From: Planobispora rosea
GTDB lineage: Bacteria > Actinomycetota > Actinomycetes > Streptosporangiales > Streptosporangiaceae
Direction of reading: 5' to 3'
DNA length: 64,000 nt
Assembly (NCBI RefSeq): GCF_014648175.1
Contig: NZ_BMQP01000005.1
Location: 186,001-250,000 of the forward strand
Part shown: positions 17,406 to 24,894 of the stretch, one piece after another
How the letters are laid out: each line of letters opens with the position of its first letter
How positions within the stretch are numbered: position 1 is the first letter of the stretch
Notes under the pieces: model-generated
Told to the model about the DNA's origin: nothing
The model's database searches: none
The model's input: only the letters and a program-made list of their open reading frames with translations
Translations under genes and position numbers: made by a program

Positions 17406-17410
17406 CGGGA

Positions 17411-18880
17411 TCACCCTTCCGTGGGGGGACGGGGCGCCTCGGCGGGAGCGCCGGGCGGGCCGGGAGGGGGCGCCTCGGCGGCCATCCCGGCGAGGTCGCC
17501 GAGCCGGACGGGCTGGGCGATCGGACGGTGGAACGCCGCAGGGCCCGCGCCGGGCCGGGCCTGCCCGCCGTCCCGGGAGTCACCGGCCGCGGCGCCGCCC
17601 GCCAGGCGGGAGACCGCGTAGCCGCACATCCGGCCCTGGCACCAGCCCATCCCGGCGCGGGACAGCGACTTGACCGAGCGCGCGTCGGTGGCGCCCAGCT
17701 CCACGGCCTCACGCACGGCCGACAGCGGCACCTCCTCGCACCGGCAGATCAGGGTGTCGTCGCGCAGCCAGCCCCGCCAGCCGGGCCGTACCGGGTACGC
17801 CTCCCCCAGCGCCCGGGCGAAGGCGGCCAGGCGGTCCCGCCGCCGGGACAGGACCGGGTCCGGCGGGACGCGGCGGCCCAGGTCGGCGGCGACGGCCCGG
17901 CCCGCGATCCGTCCCTCGGCCTCGGCCAGTACGGCGCCGCCGACGCCGGTGGTCTCCCCGGCCGCGTAGACACCGGGCACGCTGGTGCGCATCCCCGCGT
18001 CCACGGTGACGGCGAGGTCGCCGTAGGGGTCGGCGCGCAGGGCGCAGCCGAGCTGGACGGGCAGGTCGAGCTGGGCGACGAAGCCGTAGCCGCAGGCGAG
18101 GGTGTCGCACGCGACCGTGCGGGTCGCGACCGGACGCCAGTCCCGGTCGAGGTCCGCGATCGTGACGTGGGTCAGGGCGTCGCCGCCGTGCGCCTCGATC
18201 ACGGCCTGACGGCCGCGGTAGGGCACCCGGTGGCGGGCCAGGCGCGCGCCGTACCCGAACGCCTCGGCGAGCTTGCCCGCGGCCAGGAACGGATGCCGGG
18301 TCAGGCCGCCCCGGCCGCCCGCCTCGTGCACGCCGAGCACGCGGGCGCCCGCGGCGGCCAGCCCGGCGGCGACCGGGAGCAGGAACGGCCCGGTCCCGGC
18401 GACCACCACCCGGCGGCCCGCGACGACGAGGTCCCCCTTGAGCAGCGCCTGGGCGGCGCCCGGGGTGAGCACGCCCGGCAGGTCCCAGCCGGGGAACGGC
18501 AGCGGCCGGTCGTGCGCGCCGGTGGCGATCAGCAGCCGCCGCGCGGTGACCGTGCGGGGCCGTTCCTCCCGATCCCCCGCCAGGCAGCGTACGGTCACCG
18601 TCCCGCCGTCCCGTCCGACCGCCCAGACGCGGTGGCCGGTCAGCACGTCCGCCCGCCCGGCGAGGTCGTCGCACTGCCGGGTGAAGCGGTCGAGGCCGCG
18701 GTGGAGCGCGCCGGGCCGCGCGGCGCGGAAGCCGGGGGCCGGGCGGCGGAAGTACTGGCCGCCGAGGCGCGGGGCGGCGTCGAGGAGGACCACGCCGAGC
18801 CCGGCCAGCGCGCCGGTCAGCGCGCCGGCCACCCCGGCGGGCCCACCGCCGATCACCGCGAGGTCGTAGTCCGGGGTCAT
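17411..18880 (-). CDS. NAD(P)/FAD-dependent oxidoreductase with C-terminal [2Fe-2S] BFD-like domain (probable D-hydroxyproline dehydrogenase subunit)
   Basis: The 489-residue flavoprotein begins with a dinucleotide-binding GGGPAGVAGA. A second nucleotide site lies in the middle (VVVAGTGPFLLPVAAGLAAAGA) and the FAD-contacting VPGVYAAGETTGVGGA near residue 310. Near residue 400 it has CRCEEVP and then MGWCQGRMCG, a four-cysteine BFD-like cluster site. This layout matches the large subunit of HcnABC/opine-oxidase-type heteromeric dehydrogenases. With its two partners it would oxidise cis-4-hydroxy-D-proline. The last 60 residues are proline- and alanine-rich and probably disordered. It starts at 18880, overlapping the end of the ferredoxin-like gene by 4 nt. 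Confidence 0.86.
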   Translation of the reverse strand: MTPDYDLAVIGGGPAGVAGALTGALAGLGVVLLDAAPRLGGQYFRRPAPGFRAARPGALHRGLDRFTRQCDDLAGRADVLTGHRVWAVGRDGGTVTVRCLAGDREERPRTVTARRLLIATGAHDRPLPFPGWDLPGVLTPGAAQALLKGDLVVAGRRVVVAGTGPFLLPVAAGLAAAGARVLGVHEAGGRGGLTRHPFLAAGKLAEAFGYGARLARHRVPYRGRQAVIEAHGGDALTHVTIADLDRDWRPVATRTVACDTLACGYGFVAQLDLPVQLGCALRADPYGDLAVTVDAGMRTSVPGVYAAGETTGVGGAVLAEAEGRIAGRAVAADLGRRVPPDPVLSRRRDRLAAFARALGEAYPVRPGWRGWLRDDTLICRCEEVPLSAVREAVELGATDARSVKSLSRAGMGWCQGRMCGYAVSRLAGGAAAGDSRDGGQARPGAGPAAFHRPIAQPVRLGDLAGMAAEAPPPGPPGAPAEAPRPPTEG

Positions 18881-19293
18881 CGGCCCGCCTCTCCCGGCCC
18901 GTCACCGCCGGGAGACCGCGTCCCCTCCCGCCGTCCACCGGAAGATCGTTCCGGTGGACGGGCGGGCGCGTCCCCCGTGGCGACCCGGTCGCCGGGGCGG
19001 GCCTCGGTCAGGCAGGCGCGCAGGGAGGGCACGCCGTTGACCGTGACCAGGCAGTCGAAGCAGACGCCGATGCCGCAGAACAGCCCGCGCGGGCGGCCAC
19101 CGGACCGGGTGGCCCGCCAGGAGCGGATGCCCGCGCCGTACAGGGCGGCGCCGATGGTCTGGCCGGGGACCACCGGCACGGTCCCGCCGTCCGTCTCGAT
19201 CGTGAACCCCGGCTCCGGGCGCGCCCGCACCAGCCGGCGCGCCCGGGACGGGGCCGGTTCCGGGGACGGGCCGGAGGATGGCGCGGGCGTCAT
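18877..19293 (-). CDS. Small (2Fe-2S)-binding subunit of the D-hydroxyproline dehydrogenase
   Basis: This 138-residue ferredoxin-like subunit carries FCGIGVCFDCLVTV followed by RACLTEA, the four cysteines of a [2Fe-2S] cluster, within residues 60-100. A proline-rich N-terminus and a charged C-terminal tail flank the domain. It corresponds to the HcnA-like small subunit that passes electrons between the flavoprotein subunits. The start ATG at 19291-19293 overlaps the end of the upstream FAD gene by 4 nt, so all three dehydrogenase subunits are translationally coupled. Confidence 0.85.
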   Translation of the reverse strand: MTPAPSSGPSPEPAPSRARRLVRARPEPGFTIETDGGTVPVVPGQTIGAALYGAGIRSWRATRSGGRPRGLFCGIGVCFDCLVTVNGVPSLRACLTEARPGDRVATGDAPARPPERSSGGRREGTRSPGGDGPGEAGR

Positions 19294-20444
19294 GGGTGCT
19301 CCTCCCCGAAGCGGTCCGGGCGGAAGGGGGCGAGGTCCAGATCCGGGCGGTGCCCGGCCAGGAGCTGGGCGATCAGGTGGCCGGTGGCCGGGGCCAGGCC
19401 GATGCCCGCGCCCTCGTGACCGCAGGCGTGGTAGAGGCCCGGGGCCCGGGGGTCCTCGCCGATCACCGGGAGATGGTCCGGGCAGTAGGGGCGGAAGCCG
19501 CAGTAGGCCCGGATCACCCGCCGCCCCGCCAGGGCCGGGAAGAGCGCGACGGCCTGCGCCGCGAGCCTGCCGAGAACCGGCACGGACAGGGCCCGGTCGA
19601 ACCCGGCCCGCTCGCGGCTGGCGCCGATGAGCACGGTCCCCGCGGGTGTGCCCTCCACCACGGCGGAGGTCTCCAGTCCCGCGGAGTCGCTGGCCACGGC
19701 GGTGACGTAGGCGGCGGTGTAGACCTTGTGCCGGACCAGCGGCCGGTCGAGCGGCTCGGTGACCAGGACGAAGCCGCGCCGGGGTAGGACGGGCACCCGT
19801 ACCCCGGCCAGCGCCGCGAGCTCGCCGCCCCAGGTCCCGGCGGCGTTGACGACGGCCCCGGCGAGGATGTCGCCGCGGTCGGTCCGCACACCCGTCACGC
19901 GGTCGCCGTCGCGCAGGAACCCGGTGACGGTGACGCCGGTGCGCACGGCCAGGGCGCCGGCGCCGAAGCTCCCGGCGCCCCGGCGGAGCAGTCTCGCAGC
20001 CGCGAGCATGGGATGGACCTGGGCGTCCTGCGGGTAGAGCACGCCTCCCGCCAGGCCCTCCGCCAGATGGGGCTCGTAGTCGCTCAGCTCGTCCGCGGTG
20101 ACCGTGACGTGCTCGACACCCCGCTTCCCGGTGAGGGCCGCGGCGGCGGTGAGCCCTCGCAGCGTCTCCGCGGTCTCGGCGACCACCAGGCCGCCCTTGG
20201 CCTCGAACTCGAACCCGCCCACGTGATCCGCCAGGTCGCGCCAGAGGCGGTTGGACAGGAGCGCGAGATCGAGTTCCGGGCCGGGCTCCTTGTCGGAGAC
20301 GAGGACGTTGCCCTCTCCCGCGCCGGTCGTGCCGCCCGCCACGGGTCCCCGGTCCACGACCTCCACGTCCAGCCCGGCCCGTGCCGCGTGGTAGGCGCAC
20401 GCCGCGCCGACGATCCCGGCGCCGACCACCACGATGTCCGGCAC
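19290..20444 (-). CDS. DadA/glycine-oxidase-like FAD oxidoreductase, D-hydroxyproline dehydrogenase catalytic subunit
   Basis: The 384-residue protein is a member of the D-amino-acid oxidase family. It has an N-terminal FAD site VVVGAGIVGAACAYHAARAGLDVEVVDRG, the inner motif AGGTTGAGEGN, and a C-terminal FRPYCPDHLPVIGEDPRAPGLYHACGHEGAGIGLAPATG. It is expected to hold the substrate site that oxidises cis-4-hydroxy-D-proline. It is the first gene of the operon. The GTG at 20442-20444 has GAGGTGG upstream. The promoter region contains a palindrome suited to a GntR regulator. Confidence 0.88.
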   Translation of the reverse strand: MPDIVVVGAGIVGAACAYHAARAGLDVEVVDRGPVAGGTTGAGEGNVLVSDKEPGPELDLALLSNRLWRDLADHVGGFEFEAKGGLVVAETAETLRGLTAAAALTGKRGVEHVTVTADELSDYEPHLAEGLAGGVLYPQDAQVHPMLAAARLLRRGAGSFGAGALAVRTGVTVTGFLRDGDRVTGVRTDRGDILAGAVVNAAGTWGGELAALAGVRVPVLPRRGFVLVTEPLDRPLVRHKVYTAAYVTAVASDSAGLETSAVVEGTPAGTVLIGASRERAGFDRALSVPVLGRLAAQAVALFPALAGRRVIRAYCGFRPYCPDHLPVIGEDPRAPGLYHACGHEGAGIGLAPATGHLIAQLLAGHRPDLDLAPFRPDRFGEEHP

Positions 20445-20477
20445 GGTCCACCTCGATTCCGCAACGCCGCCCTCTGT

Positions 20478-20506
20478 AAAATGTCACATACTTCTGTATG
20501 GATCAA
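20478..20506 (-). promoter_or_regulatory. Hydroxyproline operon promoter with embedded GntR-type operator
   Basis: On the minus strand TTGATC (20506-20501) serves as -35 and CATTTT (20483-20478) as -10, exactly 17 nt apart. The spacer contains the inverted repeat CATACTTCTGTATG (20487-20500), arms CATAC/GTATG. Such sites resemble those of FadR-subfamily GntR regulators, and one such regulator is encoded at 6654-7334. Binding there would block RNA polymerase, so induction by hydroxyproline or its product is plausible but inferred. Confidence 0.6.
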
Positions 20507-20558
20507 TGGCCCGGTCACGGCATGGCAGGGCGACGGCGGGACCACCACTCCCGCCACC

Positions 20559-20571
20559 TACGATGAGAGCC
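20559..20571 (+). promoter_or_regulatory. -10 box of the leaderless ctaA promoter
   Basis: TACGAT at 20559-20564 is followed by 7 nt and then GTG at 20572. No -35 consensus and no ribosome site are visible. Confidence 0.5.
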
Positions 20572-21561
20572 GTGACGCAGCTCCTCGACCGTTCCCGCAA
20601 CCCCTTCGCGAACCTGCTCCGGAGCGTGTGGTCGCCCACGGCGGCCACCATGCGGCGGTGGGCCCTGACCGCGATCGTCGTCAACGCCGGGATCACGGTG
20701 ACGGGCGCGATCGTGCGGGTGACCGGTTCGGGGCTGGGCTGCCCGACCTGGCCGCGGTGCACCCCGGACAGCTTCGTCCCGGCCGCCCACGAGGGGATCT
20801 CGCCGGTCAACACGGTGATCGAGTTCGGCAACCGGCTCCTGACCTTCCTGGTCCTGGTCGTGGCGGTGGCCTGCGTGGTCGCCGCGCGGCGGCTGCCGGT
20901 CCGCCGCCGCGGCCTGGTCCGCCTGGCCTGGATCCAGCCGTACGGCGTGGCCGTCCAGGGACTCTGGGGCGGCGTGGTGGTGCACACCCTGCTCAACCCG
21001 GTCACCGTGAGCATGCATTTCCTGTTCTCCGTCGGCATGACCGCCGCGGCCTGCGCGCTGTACGCCCGCGCCGGGGAGGGGGACGCCCCGCCGCAGCGGC
21101 TGGTCCACCGCGACCTGCGCACCCTCGGATACGTCCTGGTCGGCGCGGTGCTCCTGCTCATCGTCGCGGGGATGGTGGTGACCGGCACCGGCCCCCACTC
21201 CGGCGACGAGCTGGCCTCCCGTCTCCCCTTCGACATCGAGACCGTGGCCAGGATCCACGCCGACGTCGCCTACCTGGTGGTCGGCCTGACGTTCGCGCTG
21301 CTGTTCGCACTGCACGTGACCGACGTGCCGGGACCGGCCCGGCGGGCGGCGCTGACGCTGCTGGGCGTGGAACTGGCCCAGGGGGTCGTCGGCTACGTCC
21401 AGTACTTCCTGGCGGTGCCCGCCTTCCTCGTCGGCCTGCACGTGCTGGGCTCGACGCTCGTGTGGATCTGCACGCTGCGGGTGGTGTTCGCGATGCGGAT
21501 CAGGGGCCCGGTCGGGAAGCCGGCCGAGAACTCGGACAAACTAGACATAGTTCCGGCGTAG
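20572..21561 (+). CDS. ctaA: Heme A synthase CtaA (COX15 family)
   Basis: CtaA oxidises heme O to heme A in the cytoplasmic membrane for the aa3-type cytochrome oxidase. The 329-residue protein has about eight membrane helices and conserved histidines in the helix regions FGNRLLTF-like, VVVHTLLNP, VSMHFLFS, RIHADVAYL and VGLHVLGS. The extracellular-loop cysteine pair GCPTWPRC after the first helix is typical of actinobacterial and Bacillus CtaA. I chose the GTG at 20572 because a -10 box lies 7 nt upstream. An ATG at 20563 falls inside that box and is less likely. ctaB lies 2 kb away. Confidence 0.93.
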   Translation: MTQLLDRSRNPFANLLRSVWSPTAATMRRWALTAIVVNAGITVTGAIVRVTGSGLGCPTWPRCTPDSFVPAAHEGISPVNTVIEFGNRLLTFLVLVVAVACVVAARRLPVRRRGLVRLAWIQPYGVAVQGLWGGVVVHTLLNPVTVSMHFLFSVGMTAAACALYARAGEGDAPPQRLVHRDLRTLGYVLVGAVLLLIVAGMVVTGTGPHSGDELASRLPFDIETVARIHADVAYLVVGLTFALLFALHVTDVPGPARRAALTLLGVELAQGVVGYVQYFLAVPAFLVGLHVLGSTLVWICTLRVVFAMRIRGPVGKPAENSDKLDIVPA

Positions 21562-21577
21562 CGGCCACACTGATCCG

Positions 21578-22276
21578 ATGCCCCCACTCTTCCGGAAGAG
21601 ACCGTCCCGGAGAACCCTGCGGCGCTCCTACCAGGCGGCGGTGCTCCTGAGCGTTCTGGCGATCTCCCCGCTCACCTGGGCCTGGCTGTCCAGCAGCGGG
21701 CACCGTACGGTCGCCGGCTCCTCCCCCGACTGGATCTCCGAGGTCCCCGGGGCCCCGGCGGCGCTCGTGTTCGGCGCCGGCGTCCGCGGTACCCATCCCA
21801 GCTCCATGCTGGCCCGGCGATTGGACGTCTCCGCCCAGTTGTACCGGGCGGGCAAGGTCCGCGCGATCCTGCTCTCGGGCGACAACAGCAGGAAGGACTA
21901 CGACGAGCCGACCGTGATGCGGGACTACCTGATCGCGCGCGGCGTCCCCGCCCGGACACTGGTCCTGGACCACGCGGGCTTCGACACCTGGGACTCCTGC
22001 GTCCGCGCCCGCGACGTGTTCGGGGCCACCCGGGTGACCGTCGTCACCCAGGTCTTCCACCTGCCCCGGGCCGTGGCGCTGTGCCGCGCCGCGGGCCTGG
22101 AGGCCTTCGGCGTGGGCGACGACTCCAGCAGGCAGTGGGCCGCGGCCACCTACGGCTACGCGGCCCGCGAGTTCGTCGCCTCGGCGAAGGGGCTCATGGA
22201 CTCCCTCGTGAACTCCGCCCCCGTCTTCCCCGGCCCCCGCGAGACCACCCTCGACGCCGCCCTCCGGTCCGGGTGA
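21578..22276 (+). CDS. SanA/YdcF-like DUF218 membrane protein
   Basis: The 232-residue protein has one N-terminal membrane anchor (SYQAAVLLSVLAISPLTWAWL) and an extracytoplasmic DUF218 domain. That domain contains ALVFGAGV, MLARRLDVSAQLYRAGKVRAILLSGDN, DEPTVMRDYLIARGV and VVTQVFHLPRAVALCRAAGL. Relatives such as SanA and ElyC act in envelope integrity and cell-wall precursor metabolism; the precise activity here is unknown. It starts 16 bp behind ctaA and may be co-transcribed. Confidence 0.86.
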   Translation: MPPLFRKRPSRRTLRRSYQAAVLLSVLAISPLTWAWLSSSGHRTVAGSSPDWISEVPGAPAALVFGAGVRGTHPSSMLARRLDVSAQLYRAGKVRAILLSGDNSRKDYDEPTVMRDYLIARGVPARTLVLDHAGFDTWDSCVRARDVFGATRVTVVTQVFHLPRAVALCRAAGLEAFGVGDDSSRQWAAATYGYAAREFVASAKGLMDSLVNSAPVFPGPRETTLDAALRSG

Positions 22277-22313
22277 CGCTGGGACCGTACGTCGATGTAC
22301 GGGCGGGCGGTGC

Positions 22314-23462
22314 TCAGCCGGGGGAACGGGTGCTCTGGCCCGGGGCGGGGAAGTTGCGGCGGGCCTCGGCCATGCATGCCAGCAGGGCGTGCTGCTCGTC
22401 GTTGAACGTGCGTTCGTCGATCACGTGCCGGGCGGCGCGTTCGTGGAGCAGGCCGAGTTCGGTGGCGGCCAGCTGGTAGTCGCTCATCGCCCGCAGGCCG
22501 GGCCGCCCGCCGTGCGCCATGGCCCACTTGCGGGCCTGCCGCCGGCCGGGAAGCGAGGAGAGCATGTGGAGGTCGTACGGCGCGACCAGGCCGGTGGGCT
22601 GGTAGGCGGGCAGGTAGGCGTGGATCAGGCCGACGATGCGGCGGCGGTCCTGGATGATGATCCCGATCAGTGAGAACAGCACGATCATCAGCAGCAGGTA
22701 GGCGGCGGCCAGTCCGGGGAAGCCCGCGTAGGAGGCGAAGCCGTTCCAGATGCCGTGCAGCAGCATCGCGCCGGCCCAGCCAGCCGCGATCACACCGGCC
22801 CGTCCGGGGCCGTGCCGCTGCGCGGTGTAGGCCACCGCGATGCCGATCATCGAGGTGAACAGGGGGTGCGCGAACGGCGACAGGACCCCTCGCAGCACGA
22901 CGGTCACCGCCAGTCCCTGGGCGCCCATCTCGTCGAGCGCGGCCACGTAGTAGCTGACGTTCTCGCTCATCGCGAAGCCGAGGCCGACCATGCTCGCGTA
23001 GATGATGCCGTCGGTGGGGCCGTCCAGCTCCGCCCGCCGGAACCGGAGCAGGCCGAGCAGGACCAGCCCTTTCATCGTCTCCTCGACCACCGGGGCGCCG
23101 AAGGTCGCGGCGACGTTGCGCGCGTCGGCCTGGCCGATCAGGTCGGCCTGCCCGAGATAGATCAGGTTGAGCGTGTTGATGACGCCCGCCACCAGGACGG
23201 CCACGCCCGCGCCCCAGCCGAAGGCGAAGATCAGGTTGCTGCGCGGCTCGGGCTCCATGCGGTCCAGCGCGAGTACCGCCGCCAGCAGCACCGGGACCGG
23301 GGCGAGTGCCAGCGCCAGCGCGATGAAGAAGAACACCGGGTCGCCGTTGAGCACGTCGAAGGAGAACGACACCAGCGCGCACAGCCCGGTCACGACGAGC
23401 CCGGAGATCAGCGCGACGGAGGGGCGGTCCTTGAACACCCACCGGGGATCACGGCTCGACAT
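22314..23462 (-). CDS. PrsW-family intramembrane metalloprotease
   Basis: This 382-residue polytopic membrane protein has the PrsW protease motifs: VEETMKG (the E-E-x-x-K site) near residue 130, GFAMSENVSYY shortly after, HPLFTSM with a conserved histidine, and LLHGIWN. The family cleaves membrane anti-sigma factors such as RsiW in Bacillus; no anti-sigma gene is adjacent, so the target is unknown. A hydrophilic C-terminal tail of about 100 residues is extra. The ATG at 23460-23462 has a -10 box TACGGT 6 nt upstream and no ribosome site, which suggests a leaderless mRNA. Confidence 0.88.
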   Translation of the reverse strand: MSSRDPRWVFKDRPSVALISGLVVTGLCALVSFSFDVLNGDPVFFFIALALALAPVPVLLAAVLALDRMEPEPRSNLIFAFGWGAGVAVLVAGVINTLNLIYLGQADLIGQADARNVAATFGAPVVEETMKGLVLLGLLRFRRAELDGPTDGIIYASMVGLGFAMSENVSYYVAALDEMGAQGLAVTVVLRGVLSPFAHPLFTSMIGIAVAYTAQRHGPGRAGVIAAGWAGAMLLHGIWNGFASYAGFPGLAAAYLLLMIVLFSLIGIIIQDRRRIVGLIHAYLPAYQPTGLVAPYDLHMLSSLPGRRQARKWAMAHGGRPGLRAMSDYQLAATELGLLHERAARHVIDERTFNDEQHALLACMAEARRNFPAPGQSTRSPG

Positions 23463-23468
23463 GGAGAA

Positions 23469-23497
23469 ACCGTAACCGATCGTCGTCCGGGTGTCCC
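23469..23497 (-). promoter_or_regulatory. Leaderless promoter of the PrsW gene
   Basis: On the minus strand GGGACA (four of six matches to TTGACA) is followed by 17 nt, TACGGT (23474-23469), 6 nt and the start codon. It lies just past the ctaB terminator hairpin. Confidence 0.5.
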
Positions 23498-23503
23498 CTC
23501 GCC

Positions 23504-23539
23504 CCGCTCCCCCGGGAGCCGGAGCGCTCCGGGGAGCGG
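23504..23539 (-). terminator. Hairpin downstream of ctaB
   Basis: CCGCTCCCCCGG (23504-23515) pairs with CCGGGGAGCGG (23529-23539) with one bulged C. It lies 42 bp past the ctaB stop on the minus strand, before the PrsW promoter. Confidence 0.5.
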
Positions 23540-23580
23540 GTGCCCGGGGCTCAGCGGAACAGCCCGCCGGGAGGAACGGC

Positions 23581-24558
23581 TCAGACGAACATGGAGTCGA
23601 TCGCCACGGCGAGGAAGAGCAGCGCCAGGTAGGCGTTCGACCAGTGGAAGAAGCGCATGGGGCGCAGGTCGACGCCGGTCTTGCCGGCGTTGAGGCGGGT
23701 CAGCAGCGCGTGGGCCTCCCACAGGCAGACCGCGCCGAGGACGGCGGCCACCGCCGGGTAGATCGGCGTGGTGCCCGCGACGGGCCACAGCAGCAGCGAG
23801 CAGGCCACGGTCGCCCAGGTGTAGGCGATGCTCTCCAGCACCACGCGGCGCTCGGTGGCGACCACCGGGAGCATGGGGACCTTCGCCGCGGCGTAGTCCT
23901 CCTTGTAGCGCATGGCCAGGGTCCAGGTGTGCGGGGGCGTCCAGAAGAACACCACGCCGAACAGCACCACGGGGGCCCAGTCGAGGCTGCCGGTGACGCC
24001 GGCCCAGCCGATCAGGACCGGCATGCAGCCGGCGAGCCCGCCCCACACGATGTTCTGGGCGGTGCGCCGCTTGAGGATCATCGAGTAGACGAGGACGTAG
24101 AACAGGTTGGCGGCCAGCGAGAGGCCGGCGGCGAGCCAGTTGACCGTGAGCCCGAGGCCGAGGGTCGACAGCACCCCGAGGATGAGGCCGAAGATCAGCG
24201 CGTTGCCCGGCGGGACCTGCGCGCGCGCCAGCGGGCGGCGGCGGGTGCGGCGCATCGTCGCGTCGATGTCGCGGTCGACGTAGCAGTTCAGCGCGTTCGC
24301 GCTGCCCGCCGAGAGGGTGCCGAAAACCAGCGTGTTGACGGCGGTCCACAGCGGCGGCAGTCCCTTGGCCGCCAGGAACATCACCGGCAGCGTCGTGATC
24401 AGCAGCAGCTCGATGATCCGCGGTTTGGTCAGGGCGACGTAGGCCTTCACGACCTCGCCGAAGGAGCGCGGCGCGGCGTTCGCCGCCGCGTCCTCCTCAG
24501 GCCTCGCGAACGGGACCTTCGGCTGCTCGGCCGTCGCTTGCTTGTCGGTCAGCACCAT
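23581..24558 (-). CDS. ctaB: Protoheme IX farnesyltransferase CtaB (heme O synthase)
   Basis: CtaB attaches a farnesyl group to heme B to make heme O, the substrate of CtaA. The 325-residue UbiA-superfamily membrane protein has the prenyl-diphosphate/Mg motif NCYVDRDID near residue 90, the second polar loop [15 protein letters not shown] near residue 215, and about nine hydrophobic helices. The start ATG at 24556-24558 has GGAAG upstream. It is divergent from the transketolase gene, as I recall for the Streptomyces cluster. A copper-repressor-like palindrome lies in the 336-bp gap between them. Confidence 0.95.
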   Translation of the reverse strand: MVLTDKQATAEQPKVPFARPEEDAAANAAPRSFGEVVKAYVALTKPRIIELLLITTLPVMFLAAKGLPPLWTAVNTLVFGTLSAGSANALNCYVDRDIDATMRRTRRRPLARAQVPPGNALIFGLILGVLSTLGLGLTVNWLAAGLSLAANLFYVLVYSMILKRRTAQNIVWGGLAGCMPVLIGWAGVTGSLDWAPVVLFGVVFFWTPPHTWTLAMRYKEDYAAAKVPMLPVVATERRVVLESIAYTWATVACSLLLWPVAGTTPIYPAVAAVLGAVCLWEAHALLTRLNAGKTGVDLRPMRFFHWSNAYLALLFLAVAIDSMFV

Positions 24559-24727
24559 CTAGGGCGCTTCCTGCACGTGCGGGGTCAACGCGTAACCTCT
24601 GATCAGACGGGTGCGGGATGCGAGCGTATGCGGGCGTCATCCGGCTCCATGGTCGGCATTCGTGGTCCTCACTGTAGTTGCACCTGTGGCCGGTCCCGGC
24701 ACGGGGGCACGGACCGCCCGGCACGTC

Positions 24728-24741
24728 ACCCCATATGGGGT
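24728..24741. promoter_or_regulatory. Perfect palindrome between ctaB and tkt (CsoR/FrmR-like site)
   Basis: ACCCCATATGGGGT is a perfect 14-bp inverted repeat, 170 bp upstream of the ctaB start and 154 bp upstream of the tkt start. The ACCCC/GGGGT arms resemble operators of CsoR/FrmR-family regulators, but identification is by eye only. The rest of the 336-bp gap holds no gene; a -10-like TAGGGT at 24826-24831 probably serves tkt. Confidence 0.45.
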
Positions 24742-24894
24742 AGTTCGTCCACTCTCTTCTGACTCCTGATGACTCCTGGCGACTCGCCTACCGGACCTTG
24801 CGCCACGGTGACCGGGCCGAACCGTTAGGGTCCGATGTGGGCGGGAAATGCCACAGCAACGGCACCATCACAACTAGATCCGGAGATCGAGCAC

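Noticed and set aside
24835-24894. The ATG at 24835 as the start of transketolase.
   Set aside because: A -10-like TAGGGT ending four bases before it would place the transcription start after this ATG, and homologues start near the TTG at 24895, which has GGAG upstream. Kept only as an alternative.
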